From positions 1,674,001 to 1,738,000 of the forward strand of contig NZ_BNJG01000002.1 in assembly GCF_016587375.1 (NCBI RefSeq): 64,000 nucleotides of DNA, given 5' to 3'. The position numbers and the translations under genes were made by a program. Below are positions 16,758 to 25,675 of this stretch, piece by piece (position 1 is the stretch's first letter; every line of letters starts with the position of its first letter). The notes under the pieces were generated by a model. The model was not told the DNA's origin, did not search any database, and saw only the letters and a list, made by a program, of their open reading frames with translations. Origin of the DNA: Ktedonobacter robiniae (GTDB lineage: Bacteria; Chloroflexota; Ktedonobacteria; Ktedonobacterales; Ktedonobacteraceae).

Positions 16758-17915
16758 TCAGGCCTGTTCGAGGATACGCACAAATGCCTGGAGATAGCTT
16801 GAGTCAGCGCATTGTTCGCGGAGCAGCCAATACTCTGCTCCCCAGAAGAGATACGCATACAGGGGAGCTTCTTGCTGGGACCTGCGTATGCAGGTGTTGT
16901 AGTTGGCGATGACCTGCTCTGGCAAACAACTATACATGCCTTGCCTGGATGGGCTGGGCGGTGCCGTCACCGCCTCCCACGGCTCCGCCTGCCCCTCAGC
17001 AATCATCAGCTTTTGTCCATGAGCGTGGGCCGTTGTGAACAATTGCTTCCGTCTGCGGTGCTGCCAGGGACTCCGGCTTCCATCCAGATACAGAGTTCTG
17101 GTGCCAAATGCCAGCAGAGCATGACGCGGATAGTAGTCGATCCCAACAATATCCGCCAGATGCTGCGCCACCGCAAGTGAGTCACCCTGATCACGCGTTT
17201 GCCACCATTGAGAGAGATATACCAGCAAAGAGGTCGGCAAAAAGCCGTTCATCATAACTGGTCTGTCGGGATCAGCTTTTCTGAGTGCTTCAACTTCTTT
17301 TGCGACAAAGGCGGCATCCAGACGCCAGCTATGTTCTATGCCAAGCGGATCAACGGCTTCGTGCTCGAGTTGCCACGCGACAATGCTTTTCCGCTGCTTA
17401 TATCGCTCTACGAGACGGGTGATGAATGTAGTAGCAGCTTCGAGAAGTGAGGGATAAGCGGATGGTTTGATGAGAGTATGCTCAGGGAAAGGGGAGCTCA
17501 AATGATGCGCAGGCACAAAGAACTCGGGATAGCCAAAGGTTTTTAACGGGCCAACGCATAAAATGATCTGCTTTCCCGCCCGTTCGGCAGCATCGATCTG
17601 CCAATCGAGCTCATCAGGAGAGAACACTCCTGGTTCGGGCTCGATGCGATTCCAATAGGCTCCCAGGCGAATGAGTTGAAACGGGTAGCCAAGCAATGTT
17701 TGCAGAGTGGAGCGCGCATCTAAGCCGAACGCCGCAATTTGTGGCAAGCGAAAGCTTATGCCAAGCAACGTGGAATGACGAGGTTCGATGGGGAGGCGTT
17801 GCCATGCATCTGTCAGGGGCTGCGTTGCTTGCTTCAAGCGAAACTCTGATACGAGTGGTAGCGCGAGCTTGCTGGCAGTGCCGCCAGTTCGCGAGGTTTG
17901 TTCTTTTCTCTCCAT
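16758..17915 (-). CDS. TIM-barrel glycoside-hydrolase-like protein
   Basis: This 385-residue protein starts MERKEQTS. LLGISFRLPQ, RLGAYWNRIEPEPGVFSPDE and LDWQIDAAERAGKQIILCVG are typical of beta-galactosidase/GH5-GH42-like (beta/alpha)8 barrels, where a substrate-binding cleft lies at the strand ends. WQLEHEAVDPLG could carry the acid/base (the usual NE pair is HE here) and MIAEGQAEPWE the nucleophile Glu. No signal peptide is visible. It is last in a three-gene run with the PIG-L deacetylase (20 bases away) and the FAD oxidoreductase, suggesting a shared glycan or glycoconjugate. The start at 17915 avoids overlap with the upstream gene and has AAGGGAAGGA before it. Confidence 0.8.
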   Translation of the reverse strand: MERKEQTSRTGGTASKLALPLVSEFRLKQATQPLTDAWQRLPIEPRHSTLLGISFRLPQIAAFGLDARSTLQTLLGYPFQLIRLGAYWNRIEPEPGVFSPDELDWQIDAAERAGKQIILCVGPLKTFGYPEFFVPAHHLSSPFPEHTLIKPSAYPSLLEAATTFITRLVERYKQRKSIVAWQLEHEAVDPLGIEHSWRLDAAFVAKEVEALRKADPDRPVMMNGFLPTSLLVYLSQWWQTRDQGDSLAVAQHLADIVGIDYYPRHALLAFGTRTLYLDGSRSPWQHRRRKQLFTTAHAHGQKLMIAEGQAEPWEAVTAPPSPSRQGMYSCLPEQVIANYNTCIRRSQQEAPLYAYLFWGAEYWLLREQCADSSYLQAFVRILEQA

Positions 17916-17934
17916 ATAGGTCCTTCCCTTTGCA

Positions 17935-18714
17935 CTAATTCGCCTCGGCAAAGTACTCAAAAAGCATCATGGTAAGGAAAAACCAGATAGGGAGAAGCTT
18001 CCCGATGCCTTTTGTCAAAGAGGCTCGCTGGCTCTTATACGTATACCACGATTTGATCTTTGGCAACACACTGCTCCCAATGAATATTTTATGCGTGGGC
18101 AATGCCTGTTTTTCTCGCACCTGGGAATTTGTGCCGATATGTTCTGGTAGACGGACTCTTGCCAGCACGATCTCAGGAAATGTTACATACCATAAAGGAA
18201 TCTCTCGAAATCTGCTTTTTTTCAACGCGGTGATAATCTCTGCACATACAATATGATCCGGATGGCCATAGAAGCCGGCGAGATCATAAGTAATAAGAAG
18301 ATCAGGTTGCTCCTGCTGGATAAGCGTATCAAGGAACATTGTCAGTTCCGGCCTTTTCGCGTGCAATGTTCCATCTCCAAAGTCCTCCTGGATAAGCCTG
18401 GAAATTCCCAGGATTGTTGCTGCTGCCCGCGCTTCTCGTACGCGAATGTCTTTGAGCCCCAGACTCAAAGTAGCATTCGATGTTCCTCTTTCTCCCCCGG
18501 TCAAAAGCACCAGCGTTACTGCACATCCGCTTCTCGCTATCTGGTGGAGAAAACCTGCGCAACTGACAGCCTCATCATCCGCATGAGGGAAAATCACGAG
18601 TATATGGTGAAATGGCCGCGCATCTCTTAAAGGAATCGAAAAATCCGTAACAGTAAGAAATCCTGCAACCCAGAGAATGGGAATGATCAGGAAAATTATC
18701 AAGAGGGTCCACAT
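17935..18714 (-). CDS. Membrane-anchored PIG-L family deacetylase
   Basis: This 259-residue protein begins with one hydrophobic segment (about 3-22), which probably anchors it in the membrane. Zinc ligands of the PIG-L/LmbE fold are visible: PHADDEAVSCAG (usual form PHPDDE) and GHPDHIVC. PIG-L enzymes remove acetyl groups from N-acetylglucosamine in lipids, mycothiol precursors or antibiotics. A second hydrophobic stretch (LLPIWFFLTMMLF) lies near the C-terminus. It is in an operon with an FAD oxidoreductase 50 bases upstream and a glycosidase-like gene 19 bases downstream, so an amino-sugar substrate is likely, but this is inference. Confidence 0.88.
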   Translation of the reverse strand: MWTLLIIFLIIPILWVAGFLTVTDFSIPLRDARPFHHILVIFPHADDEAVSCAGFLHQIARSGCAVTLVLLTGGERGTSNATLSLGLKDIRVREARAAATILGISRLIQEDFGDGTLHAKRPELTMFLDTLIQQEQPDLLITYDLAGFYGHPDHIVCAEIITALKKSRFREIPLWYVTFPEIVLARVRLPEHIGTNSQVREKQALPTHKIFIGSSVLPKIKSWYTYKSQRASLTKGIGKLLPIWFFLTMMLFEYFAEAN

Positions 18715-18764
18715 TGTTCTCTTCCTGCTCTCTCCTCTCTAAACGACGATATATCCCTCCTTAT

Positions 18765-20201
18765 TCACCGGAGAGATGTCTGGAACACGCGATGAAACAG
18801 ATCCGATTGGAACAGCATTTCAGGATCGTACATCTGCTTGAGATGGAGAAATGTTTCAACGGCAGTATCTCCAACACTCCTCCGATAGGGAATATCGGTG
18901 AGCAGAGAATCTTTTGCAAGATAGAATCTTCCTCCAGCTGCGATCACGAGGTCCATCAATTCCAGCAACATCTTACGTAACTGTTGCGCTGTCCGAGGAT
19001 CAACCTGATAATTGACCTCCAGAGAGAAGCCATCAACCTGATAGCTCAGGAGGAAGGGGTCCTGGCGATGTCGCTTCATGATGCACCAGAGTGGGATAAA
19101 GTTGTTCTCCTGCGAACGTCGTATAATTTCATTGAAAAGACGCTCTGCCAGAGCAGACGGGACAAATGCCTGAAATGTCTCCGTACCTTGAGGAAGAAGA
19201 GCCCGATAGGTTGTAAACACAGCAGGTGGATAATAAGTAGAGCGAAACAGCGATCTTTGTCGAATTACTTTTCTTCCCCAGCATTTACTCCATTTATACA
19301 TCACGCCGTTCGCAGTGCGCACACTGCCCTTCACAGCTGGCCTATATATTGTACCGATCCAGCGGGCCAATCTCCCCTTGAATTGTTCTGGTAGATGAGG
19401 CCCTGGAATCTGCAAACTGGCGTCATCATACACAGCACTATATGTGGCAGAAGTGACGATTCCCTGGCCTAGACAGCAGCCACTGGCAAAGCCATTCACC
19501 CAGGCTTCCAGGTAATCCGCCGCCTGCTCTTCCTGGAATATCCTCAAGATCTCGCCTAATGAGGCAGCTGGTTGTACACATATATCGACATATCCAGAAG
19601 GAATACGTTGCAATTGTAGCGTAACACTGGTAATGATACCTAATAAACCGGCGCTCCCTACAAAAGCGCGGAAAAGTTCAGGATGGCTTATGGGCGAAAG
19701 CGTGAGTGTCTGTCCGCTTGCCAGCAATACCGTAAGAGATAGCAAATGCTCCCCGAAAGAACCATATTTCCAGGCATTTTTTCCATGTACATTCATAGCA
19801 ACACAGCCACCAATAGTAGCATCGGCCGTAGAAGGAGTAACAGGCGGCCACCAGCAATCTGGCGTGGCAACACGAACGATGTCGCGCAAGGTCGCCCCTG
19901 GCTCAACCTGCATGATCCCTTGCTGAGGGTCCCAGGAAAGGATGCGTCGCATATCTGTTACATCGATGATCACCCCATCTGTATTCAGAGCCGCATCTGT
20001 ATAGCTATGTCCTGCGCCATGTGTAATTACTGAGAGGCCATACATGCGTGCAATAGTGAGCGCTTGCATGATTTCAGCGACATCCCTCACCTTGCAGACA
20101 TAACAAGGGGACTGTTTCGTCATACTCCAGCTCACGAAGGAAGCCTGCTTCCACACCAGAGCCGTATCACTAGCTTCATTTTTTGCATCTAATCTATTCA
20201 T
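18765..20201 (-). CDS. FAD-binding oxidoreductase, PCMH type, DprE1/aldonolactone-oxidase-like
   Basis: This 478-residue protein has a PCMH-type FAD-binding domain (about 30-205). THGAGHSYTD is the flavin pyrophosphate loop; its His is in the place where lactone and alditol oxidases attach FAD covalently. GGCVAMNVHGKN and YGSFGEHLLSLTVL strongly resemble DprE1, the decaprenyl-phosphoribose 2'-oxidase. The C-terminal part (FYLAKDSLLT) is like that of sugar-lactone oxidases. It probably oxidises a sugar or sugar lipid. It is first of a three-gene operon with PIG-L deacetylase and glycosidase-like genes. Its ribosome site is weak (GGAAA). Confidence 0.87.
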   Translation of the reverse strand: MNRLDAKNEASDTALVWKQASFVSWSMTKQSPCYVCKVRDVAEIMQALTIARMYGLSVITHGAGHSYTDAALNTDGVIIDVTDMRRILSWDPQQGIMQVEPGATLRDIVRVATPDCWWPPVTPSTADATIGGCVAMNVHGKNAWKYGSFGEHLLSLTVLLASGQTLTLSPISHPELFRAFVGSAGLLGIITSVTLQLQRIPSGYVDICVQPAASLGEILRIFQEEQAADYLEAWVNGFASGCCLGQGIVTSATYSAVYDDASLQIPGPHLPEQFKGRLARWIGTIYRPAVKGSVRTANGVMYKWSKCWGRKVIRQRSLFRSTYYPPAVFTTYRALLPQGTETFQAFVPSALAERLFNEIIRRSQENNFIPLWCIMKRHRQDPFLLSYQVDGFSLEVNYQVDPRTAQQLRKMLLELMDLVIAAGGRFYLAKDSLLTDIPYRRSVGDTAVETFLHLKQMYDPEMLFQSDLFHRVFQTSLR

Positions 20202-20655
20202 TTACGTTTTTCCGAAATATTCGCTCACTCGTAATCTGCGGGAACAAACACAGTATAGAGACAAAAGATGACCAGCCCATGAATTTTGCCACCCTGTTTT
20301 GTCATAGATTTGTCATAAATGCCTCATCTTATCTTCCGCTTTAGAGACCATAAGAGTTTTCGCTTGCGCTACTGTAGACTTCCAGAAGCAAGCAAGATGA
20401 CAGAACGATGACAAAAAAAGGAGAGCATGTTCATCTTCCCGTCACTTCCAGGCACTATACTACAGTATCTCAAAACAATGCATTACCCGAGGCACAATTA
20501 TCCATCAGACATATCACAAAATTTATGCGCCAGCACCAGAGGACATGAATGTAGTGTATTTGTCACCTGACCCTCCATTTCCGTGAAGAGAATACGGAAT
20601 ACGACAATGCATAAAATTTGGGATATTTTCGCTTTATCAGGTAAAGGAGATTGTT
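20202..20655. promoter_or_regulatory. Divergent promoter region with direct repeats
   Basis: This 454-base gap lies between divergent genes. TTTGTCATA occurs at 20298-20306 and 20309-20317, an 11-base period like response-regulator sites. Inverted relatives (GATGACA) occur twice near 20396-20415. A 48-codon frame starting at 20427 has its Shine-Dalgarno too close to the ATG and is not called. Confidence 0.4.
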
Positions 20656-21603
20656 ATGCAAGTATCGCACAAAAAAACGCCTGTGACACACTCCCGAATG
20701 CTACTTTTCTATCTAACACTGGCTGGACTGATCTTACTGGGTATCTTGATAGAAGGCTTTCTCATTGGAACTTCGATATTTGCGGGCACGACCTGGGGAC
20801 GAGCAACACACGGTGCACTGGGACTGCTGCTGTTGCTGCTAACGCTGCTGTTACCACTAGCGGCATTGCTGGCGCGATTGCCTGGCAAAATGACCATCTG
20901 GAGTGCGGCGCTTTTCGTACTGACGCTGCTCCAGGTGACACTGGCAGGTTTCGCCAGAAGCGTTCCGTTTCTGGCCGCACTGCATCCGTCTAACGCCATG
21001 CTGCTGTTTGGTCTGAACGTGATCCTGATCGTTCAAGGATGGCAAATGATAGGGAAGAAGAGTCCTGAAATGGAACAAGCACAGACAGCAAAAGTGCTTC
21101 CTGATGACGTGCTCCCCCGTCATCAGGTGCCGCTGGAGATCAATCTGGCGACCGGAGGCTACCTCCTGTACACGCTTATCAGCGTGGGTGTCCTCACACT
21201 CTTTCTCCTCAATCGCAATGATGTCGTCAACGCTGTCAAAGCGCTGAACCCTGGTTTTTCGCAGAGTGAGATCGACGGGTCAGTGTTCTCGATCCAGGTG
21301 ATCGTCGTAGGAGCACACCTCTTCTTTGGCACCTGCACTGCCTGCCTTGCCTTCCTGATTCGCACAGGAAAGAACTGGGTACGCATAGCAAGCAGCGTTG
21401 TAGTTGGCCTTGTGGTTCTGGAAATATGCTACGAATGGCTCTCGCCGACGGATGTCCCGGCAGTCCTGGCTCCCAATCAACGGATTTACGCTGTTTTTGT
21501 CCAGATTCTCATGATCCTGATGATTCTGTCCTGCGCCACGTTGCAATGGATCCCTCAGGTGTCACGCGACTTCTTCTCAGCGGAGAAACGACAGATTTCC
21601 TGA
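20656..21603 (+). CDS. Integral membrane protein with DUF6220-like first half
   Basis: This 315-residue protein has about eight hydrophobic helices. The first half (RATHGALGLLLLLLTLLLPL, LPGKMTIWSAALFVLTLLQV, then LHPSNAMLLFGLNVIL) looks like the four-helix DUF6220 family, possibly heme-binding because of its conserved His residues. The second half repeats four helices with a large loop (NAVKALNPGFSQSEIDGSVF). Function is unknown. AAAGGAG sits eight bases upstream. It is divergent from the FAD oxidoreductase operon and ends with a hairpin. Confidence 0.75.
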   Translation: MQVSHKKTPVTHSRMLLFYLTLAGLILLGILIEGFLIGTSIFAGTTWGRATHGALGLLLLLLTLLLPLAALLARLPGKMTIWSAALFVLTLLQVTLAGFARSVPFLAALHPSNAMLLFGLNVILIVQGWQMIGKKSPEMEQAQTAKVLPDDVLPRHQVPLEINLATGGYLLYTLISVGVLTLFLLNRNDVVNAVKALNPGFSQSEIDGSVFSIQVIVVGAHLFFGTCTACLAFLIRTGKNWVRIASSVVVGLVVLEICYEWLSPTDVPAVLAPNQRIYAVFVQILMILMILSCATLQWIPQVSRDFFSAEKRQIS

Positions 21604-21628
21604 TCTGCCGTAATTCGCTAAAGCGAAA

Positions 21629-21677
21629 AGGCCGGTATGGGCCGTGCTTTATGCCTGCCCGCTGCCCATACCAGCCT
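21629..21677 (+). terminator. Hairpin terminator
   Basis: 14-bp arms (21629-21642 and 21664-21677) match with a single G-T pair and enclose a 21-base loop, 25 bases after the preceding stop codon. Confidence 0.65.
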
Positions 21678-21752
21678 AATTGGCCTAACTGTATGGTTGA
21701 GGGCAGATAATAGCTCAATCGACTGGGCGGCGGTCTATAATAGCATCCGCTA

Positions 21753-21810
21753 GCCCGCTACTAGCGTACGCGGCTACTGGGGCTGCGTCCTGGCGTACGC
21801 GGCTACTCTC
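21753..21810 (-). repeat. GCGTACGC repeat, copies 4 and 5 in tandem
   Basis: CGCTACTAGCGTACGCGGCT and then TCCTGGCGTACGCGGCTACT lie head to tail, in the same orientation as copy 3. The second copy is eroded at its left side. They lie between a terminator and the next gene. Confidence 0.75.
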
Positions 21811-21884
21811 TTGTTAGGCAGGATGTGTTCGTGTACACTGGTAAGCAGGCGTAGGAGAAGTTTATTTGCCAGGAAAAACTGAAT

Positions 21885-22442
21885 ATGCAGACAACGAATT
21901 GGTATGCTTACCTGCTGGGCGAAGCCAGGGTGTACTCTGATAAGCGAAAGCACTTTTTGTATGGTTTCTGTTTTGCTTTGGGGTGTTCAATTGTTATTGG
22001 TTTGATTGCATATTTGATCTTTCATGATGTTGCCAGATTTTTAACTTGTATCTTCTCAGGCCTTATGTGGGGACTGGTGTATCCATCATTAACATGGCTT
22101 CTAATACCATCTCCTCACTATGTTATTGGGAGTAAGGGACTGATTTATTTCTCGGGGCAGTATATTCTCTATACTCCCTGGGAGAATATCGGCAGGGTTG
22201 AGGGGCAACATGATAAGACTCCTCCTTCTATCTGGCTTAAACAGGTGCTTATGCCTATGACAGTTGAGGAGGCGGTGTACAAGCAGCAGGCCGCCATTGT
22301 GGGTGCCCCCTCTCCAAATAAACCTATCGAGATTACCGATCCCAAAGATACGCGCATGCAGATAGCTCTACCCTCTTCGCCTTCCTGGCAGAAGACAGCG
22401 CTTGGACAAGACATTCTACGTTACGCTCCTCATCTCGCATAA
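21885..22442 (+). CDS. Hypothetical membrane protein with PH-like tail
   Basis: This 185-residue protein has two hydrophobic segments (about 25-48 and 52-75) followed by a soluble domain. HYVIGSKGLIYFSGQYILYT then PWENIGRVE resembles the bacterial PH-like domains that follow membrane hairpins. The last 60 residues (KPIEITDPKDTRMQIALP onward) look structured but are unrecognised. Function is unknown. It is transcribed in the same direction as the serine hydrolase 100 bases downstream. Confidence 0.7.
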   Translation: MQTTNWYAYLLGEARVYSDKRKHFLYGFCFALGCSIVIGLIAYLIFHDVARFLTCIFSGLMWGLVYPSLTWLLIPSPHYVIGSKGLIYFSGQYILYTPWENIGRVEGQHDKTPPSIWLKQVLMPMTVEEAVYKQQAAIVGAPSPNKPIEITDPKDTRMQIALPSSPSWQKTALGQDILRYAPHLA

Positions 22443-22543
22443 AATATGTATTTGTACCGATATATCCCCCCAAATTGAAGGTAGCAAGAGGCCAAATGTA
22501 GGGTCCTGGCACGATGATAAGAACGTTAGGAGTACAAAACGTT

Positions 22544-24232
22544 ATGGCAGCATTAGAGCAAGAGGCTCAGGAGAAGATCGATGCCCTGTTTCAGACATAC
22601 AATCAGGAGGATACTCCGGGTTGCGCAGTTGGCGTTTTGCGCGATGGAGAGCTGATCTTTAAGCGGGGGTATGGAGTGGCGAACCTGGAGCATGATGTGC
22701 CGATTACGCCGCGTACCGTTTTCTGCCTGGCCTCGCTGGCAAAGCAGTTTACAGGGATGTGCATCGCCTTGCTGGAGGAGGCCGGGCGCCTCTCGCTTGA
22801 GGATGATATTCGCACATACCTGCCGGAGTTTCCCGATTATGGTCCACGTATCACGCTGGCTCATCTGCTGCACCAGTGTAGCGGCATTCGCGACTACTAT
22901 GTGCTCGCGCTCTTCCTGGCGGGCGTCAAATTTCACGATTATTTGAGCCGGGACGAGGCGTTAGAGCTTATTCTGGCGCAGCGCGAGCTGATTTTTCTGC
23001 CTGGCGAGCGCTTTCACTACTCGAATTCTAATTACTTCTTACTCTCGCTGGTGATTGAGCACATTACGGGTCAGACCCTGGGCCAGTTTAGCCAGAAGCA
23101 TATTTTTGTGCCGCTGGGCATGCAGAGTACCTGTTTCCGCGAGAATCACTCTCTACTTATTAAGCATCGCGCGACTGGTTATGGTCGCTTTTCCCTGCGC
23201 AATGAAGAGCCAGGAAGCGACCAGTTTGATATGGGTGAAGCAACTCATTTTACCTGTACCAACGAGTTAGAGCTGACTGGTGATGATGGTGTGTGGAGTT
23301 GCATCGAGGATTTGGCGCTCTGGTACCAGAATCTCTCAGCTAACCGCCTGGGACAGGGCAGACCAGAGCTTATAGAACGCTATCTGACTCCTGGCCGTTT
23401 GCTTGATGGGACAAGCACGGGCTATGCCTATGGGCTATGTGTGGGGACCAGGAATGGCGCGCCTTTCATTGATCATCGAGGCTGGACCTGTGGCTATGTT
23501 GCGGTTTGTGAGTACTATGTCGAAGAGCGCCTCTCCCTCTTTATCCTCTCCAACACCTCGTGCTTGCAGCCCTGGGAGTATACCGGGCGCCTGCGGGCTA
23601 TCTTGCGCGATGAGCCTGAGCAACCATCCACACCTGTCGCAAGCGTATCGTCATATGTACTGAGCAAGACGGAGCGTGCGTGTGTGACAGGTTCCTATCA
23701 TTGTCCCGAGAATACTTATGTCTGGCAAATAGCGGATGTAGATGGCCGCCTGCGTGTTACCGTCAACGGCCTTGATGAGGTCGAGCTGTTGCCGCGTGAG
23801 AAGCACACCTTTGAGATCTCTGATGGAAGCTACCAGGTCAAGGCCATTCCCGGGAAAAGTGGTGTGTATGCTCACCTGGAGGTCTCCCGGGGCGGGCGCA
23901 CCTGGACCTTTCTTCCTTTCCGCTCTTTACCCCTGAGCGAGCCTGAAGTGCAGGCCTACGCGGGAATATACCGTTGTGAGGAACTTGCTACCACCTATGA
24001 TGTGTACATCGAGGATGGACGCGTCTGCCTGCGCAATCACAATCGCCACCGTTGCGGCCTGGACCTCGACTTCGAGCCTACCATAGGTGATCTCTGCTAC
24101 AAATATGATCCCTGGGTTGATGATGTAGTGATCGAGTTTCAGCGGAATCCCGAAGGTACTATTCGCGCCTTCGTCTTTCGCAGCCATAGGGGGGATGCCT
24201 GTGAGCGTCTGCGCTTTGAACGCGTAGGGTAA
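22544..24232 (+). CDS. Serine beta-lactamase-like hydrolase (class C/AmpC superfamily)
   Basis: This 562-residue protein has an N-terminal beta-lactamase/penicillin-binding-protein-like domain. The SxxK motif is SLAKQF, the YxN motif is YSNSNY, and HRGWTCGY matches the third motif (HxG). Family members include esterases, D-aminopeptidases and peptidases. No signal peptide is present, so it is probably cytosolic. About 180 C-terminal residues form an extra beta-rich domain with two similar halves (YVWQIADVDGRL and YDVYIEDGRVCLR), like lipocalin-type tails of this family. The frame is open from 22514; the ATG at 22544 follows TTAGGAG. Confidence 0.88.
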   Translation: MAALEQEAQEKIDALFQTYNQEDTPGCAVGVLRDGELIFKRGYGVANLEHDVPITPRTVFCLASLAKQFTGMCIALLEEAGRLSLEDDIRTYLPEFPDYGPRITLAHLLHQCSGIRDYYVLALFLAGVKFHDYLSRDEALELILAQRELIFLPGERFHYSNSNYFLLSLVIEHITGQTLGQFSQKHIFVPLGMQSTCFRENHSLLIKHRATGYGRFSLRNEEPGSDQFDMGEATHFTCTNELELTGDDGVWSCIEDLALWYQNLSANRLGQGRPELIERYLTPGRLLDGTSTGYAYGLCVGTRNGAPFIDHRGWTCGYVAVCEYYVEERLSLFILSNTSCLQPWEYTGRLRAILRDEPEQPSTPVASVSSYVLSKTERACVTGSYHCPENTYVWQIADVDGRLRVTVNGLDEVELLPREKHTFEISDGSYQVKAIPGKSGVYAHLEVSRGGRTWTFLPFRSLPLSEPEVQAYAGIYRCEELATTYDVYIEDGRVCLRNHNRHRCGLDLDFEPTIGDLCYKYDPWVDDVVIEFQRNPEGTIRAFVFRSHRGDACERLRFERVG

Positions 24233-24302
24233 TTACATAATAATTACTAATGATGTCAATGAATAAATATTGCATGTATTGTCGTTCGTAGGAGAATGAG
24301 CA

Positions 24303-24854
24303 TTGAGTAAAACCATACCACCACAGCAGCCGAAAACAAACTCCGCATTCCCCAACCCTTCCCTTTCGCCCACTAATTATCTGCCTGCGCAGAGCAATGC
24401 TGTCCAGTCCGGGCAGCTTGCTTTACAAGCCCTGAAAAAGGTTCCTGAAATAACGGTCTATTTCTGGATCATTAAACTGTTGACTACTGCCATGGGCGAG
24501 GTGACTTCAGACTTTCTTGTGAATCACCTGGCTCCGGAAATCGCGGTCGGCCTCGGGCTCATTGGATTTGTAGTGGCGTTGGTATTGCAGTTCGTGGTGC
24601 GCCGCTATGTACCCTGGATCTACTGGCTGGCGGCTGCCATGGTCGCTGTATTTGGCACGATGGCCGCCGATGTACTACATGTTGGGTTAGGTGTTCCATA
24701 TATCGTATCAAGCGTCCTATTTCTCGTCGCACTGGTCGTCATTTTTGCCGTCTGGTATCTAAGCGAGAAGACGCTATCCATCCATAGCATCTACACGCGC
24801 CGTCGTGAGCTATTCTACTGGGCCGCGGTCATGGCGACGTTTGCGCTTGGCACT
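24303..24854 (+). pseudogene. 5' part of a DUF347/COG4705 membrane-protein gene split by an insertion
   Basis: This begins with TTG (GGAG eight bases upstream) and encodes residues 1-184 of a protein closely similar to the intact paralogue at 27201-28061. KVPEITVYFWIIKLLTTAMG is the DUF347 repeat signature; several membrane helices follow. After FALGT the reading frame enters foreign DNA and stops at 24860. The missing 102 codons resume in frame at 33944. The two pieces add up to 286 codons, the same as the paralogue, so the insertion removed nothing. The truncated 185-residue product is probably non-functional. Confidence 0.9.
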
Positions 24855-24855
24855 G

Positions 24856-25010
24856 AATGATCTAGTTGTCATATCACCGCGACAGATAAAAGAAACAATT
24901 ATTGCTCTACGAAAGCTCAACAAGAATAACCCATCGAAGAGAGTTACAGGCAGAGGAACACATGCTAGCTGAAAGAGTCTTCAGCAGTATTGAAAAAGCA
25001 GGGAAGTCAT
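24856..25010 (+). pseudogene. Decayed coding remnant at the left edge of the island
   Basis: From the junction the frame reads NDLVVISPRQIKETIIAL and RKLNKNNPSKRVTGRGTHAS to a stop at about 24970. After a shift the next piece reads AERVFSSIEKAGKSC and ends near 25010. The composition is protein-like, but no start and no family could be recognised. It is probably the tail of a gene cut at the junction. Confidence 0.35.
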
Positions 25011-25024
25011 GTTAGAATGTATGT

Positions 25025-25675
25025 ATGGAGCATACATATTCACCAAAACAATTTGGAAAACTGATTGGAAAATCCGTCAATACCTTGCAAAAATGGGATC
25101 GCAAGGGGATTTTACCCGCGTTTCGGAGTCCGACGAATCGGCGCTACTACACACATGAACAATACTTGCAGTATCGTGGGCTGATTTCCTCGGAGCAGGG
25201 ATTGGTGATCGCGTATGCTCGTGTGTCTTCCCCCTCGCAGAAAAAAGACCTGGCTTTCCAAAAAGAAGCTCTGCGAGCCTACTGCCTGGAACATGGGATC
25301 AAAGTGGACCAGTGGATCGAAGACATTGGCTCTGCGCTCAACTACAAACGTAAAGGCTTCAATCAGGTGATCGAGCAAATTGAGTTAGGACAGGTCGCTC
25401 GGCTCATTATCGGCTATGAGGATCGGTTCGTGCGCTTTGGCTATGACTGGTTTGAGCAGTTTTGTGAACGGCATGGAACCCAGATCACGGTTGTCAACGG
25501 CGAAACCTTCTCCCCCGAAGAAGAACTGGTGCGGGACTTGATGGCCATTGTGACCGTCTTCAGCGCCCGGCTCCCCGGCCTGCGTTCGCACAAAAACTTG
25601 ATTCGAGCAGCAGCTTTGGGAAAAGATATCAAGGATGATCAAGACTCACAAGATCAGACTGCATCCCACACCTGA
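25025..25675 (+). CDS. tnpA: IS607 family serine transposase (TnpA)
   Basis: This 216-residue protein has an N-terminal MerR-type HTH (YSPKQFGKLIGKSVNTLQKW) followed by a small serine recombinase catalytic domain. The nucleophile Ser is in YARVSSPSQKKDL and the catalytic arginines fall in YEDRFVRFGYDWFE. IS607 TnpA synapses ends without inverted repeats and inserts without target duplication. The start codon lies inside a 17-base palindrome (25021-25037), so autoregulation is possible. The coding sequence appears intact. Its end overlaps tnpB. Confidence 0.92.
   Translation: MEHTYSPKQFGKLIGKSVNTLQKWDRKGILPAFRSPTNRRYYTHEQYLQYRGLISSEQGLVIAYARVSSPSQKKDLAFQKEALRAYCLEHGIKVDQWIEDIGSALNYKRKGFNQVIEQIELGQVARLIIGYEDRFVRFGYDWFEQFCERHGTQITVVNGETFSPEEELVRDLMAIVTVFSARLPGLRSHKNLIRAAALGKDIKDDQDSQDQTASHT

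Noticed and set aside
20427..20573. 48-codon frame with AAGGAGAG upstream
   Set aside because: The Shine-Dalgarno is only one base from the ATG, and the peptide has no recognisable features.
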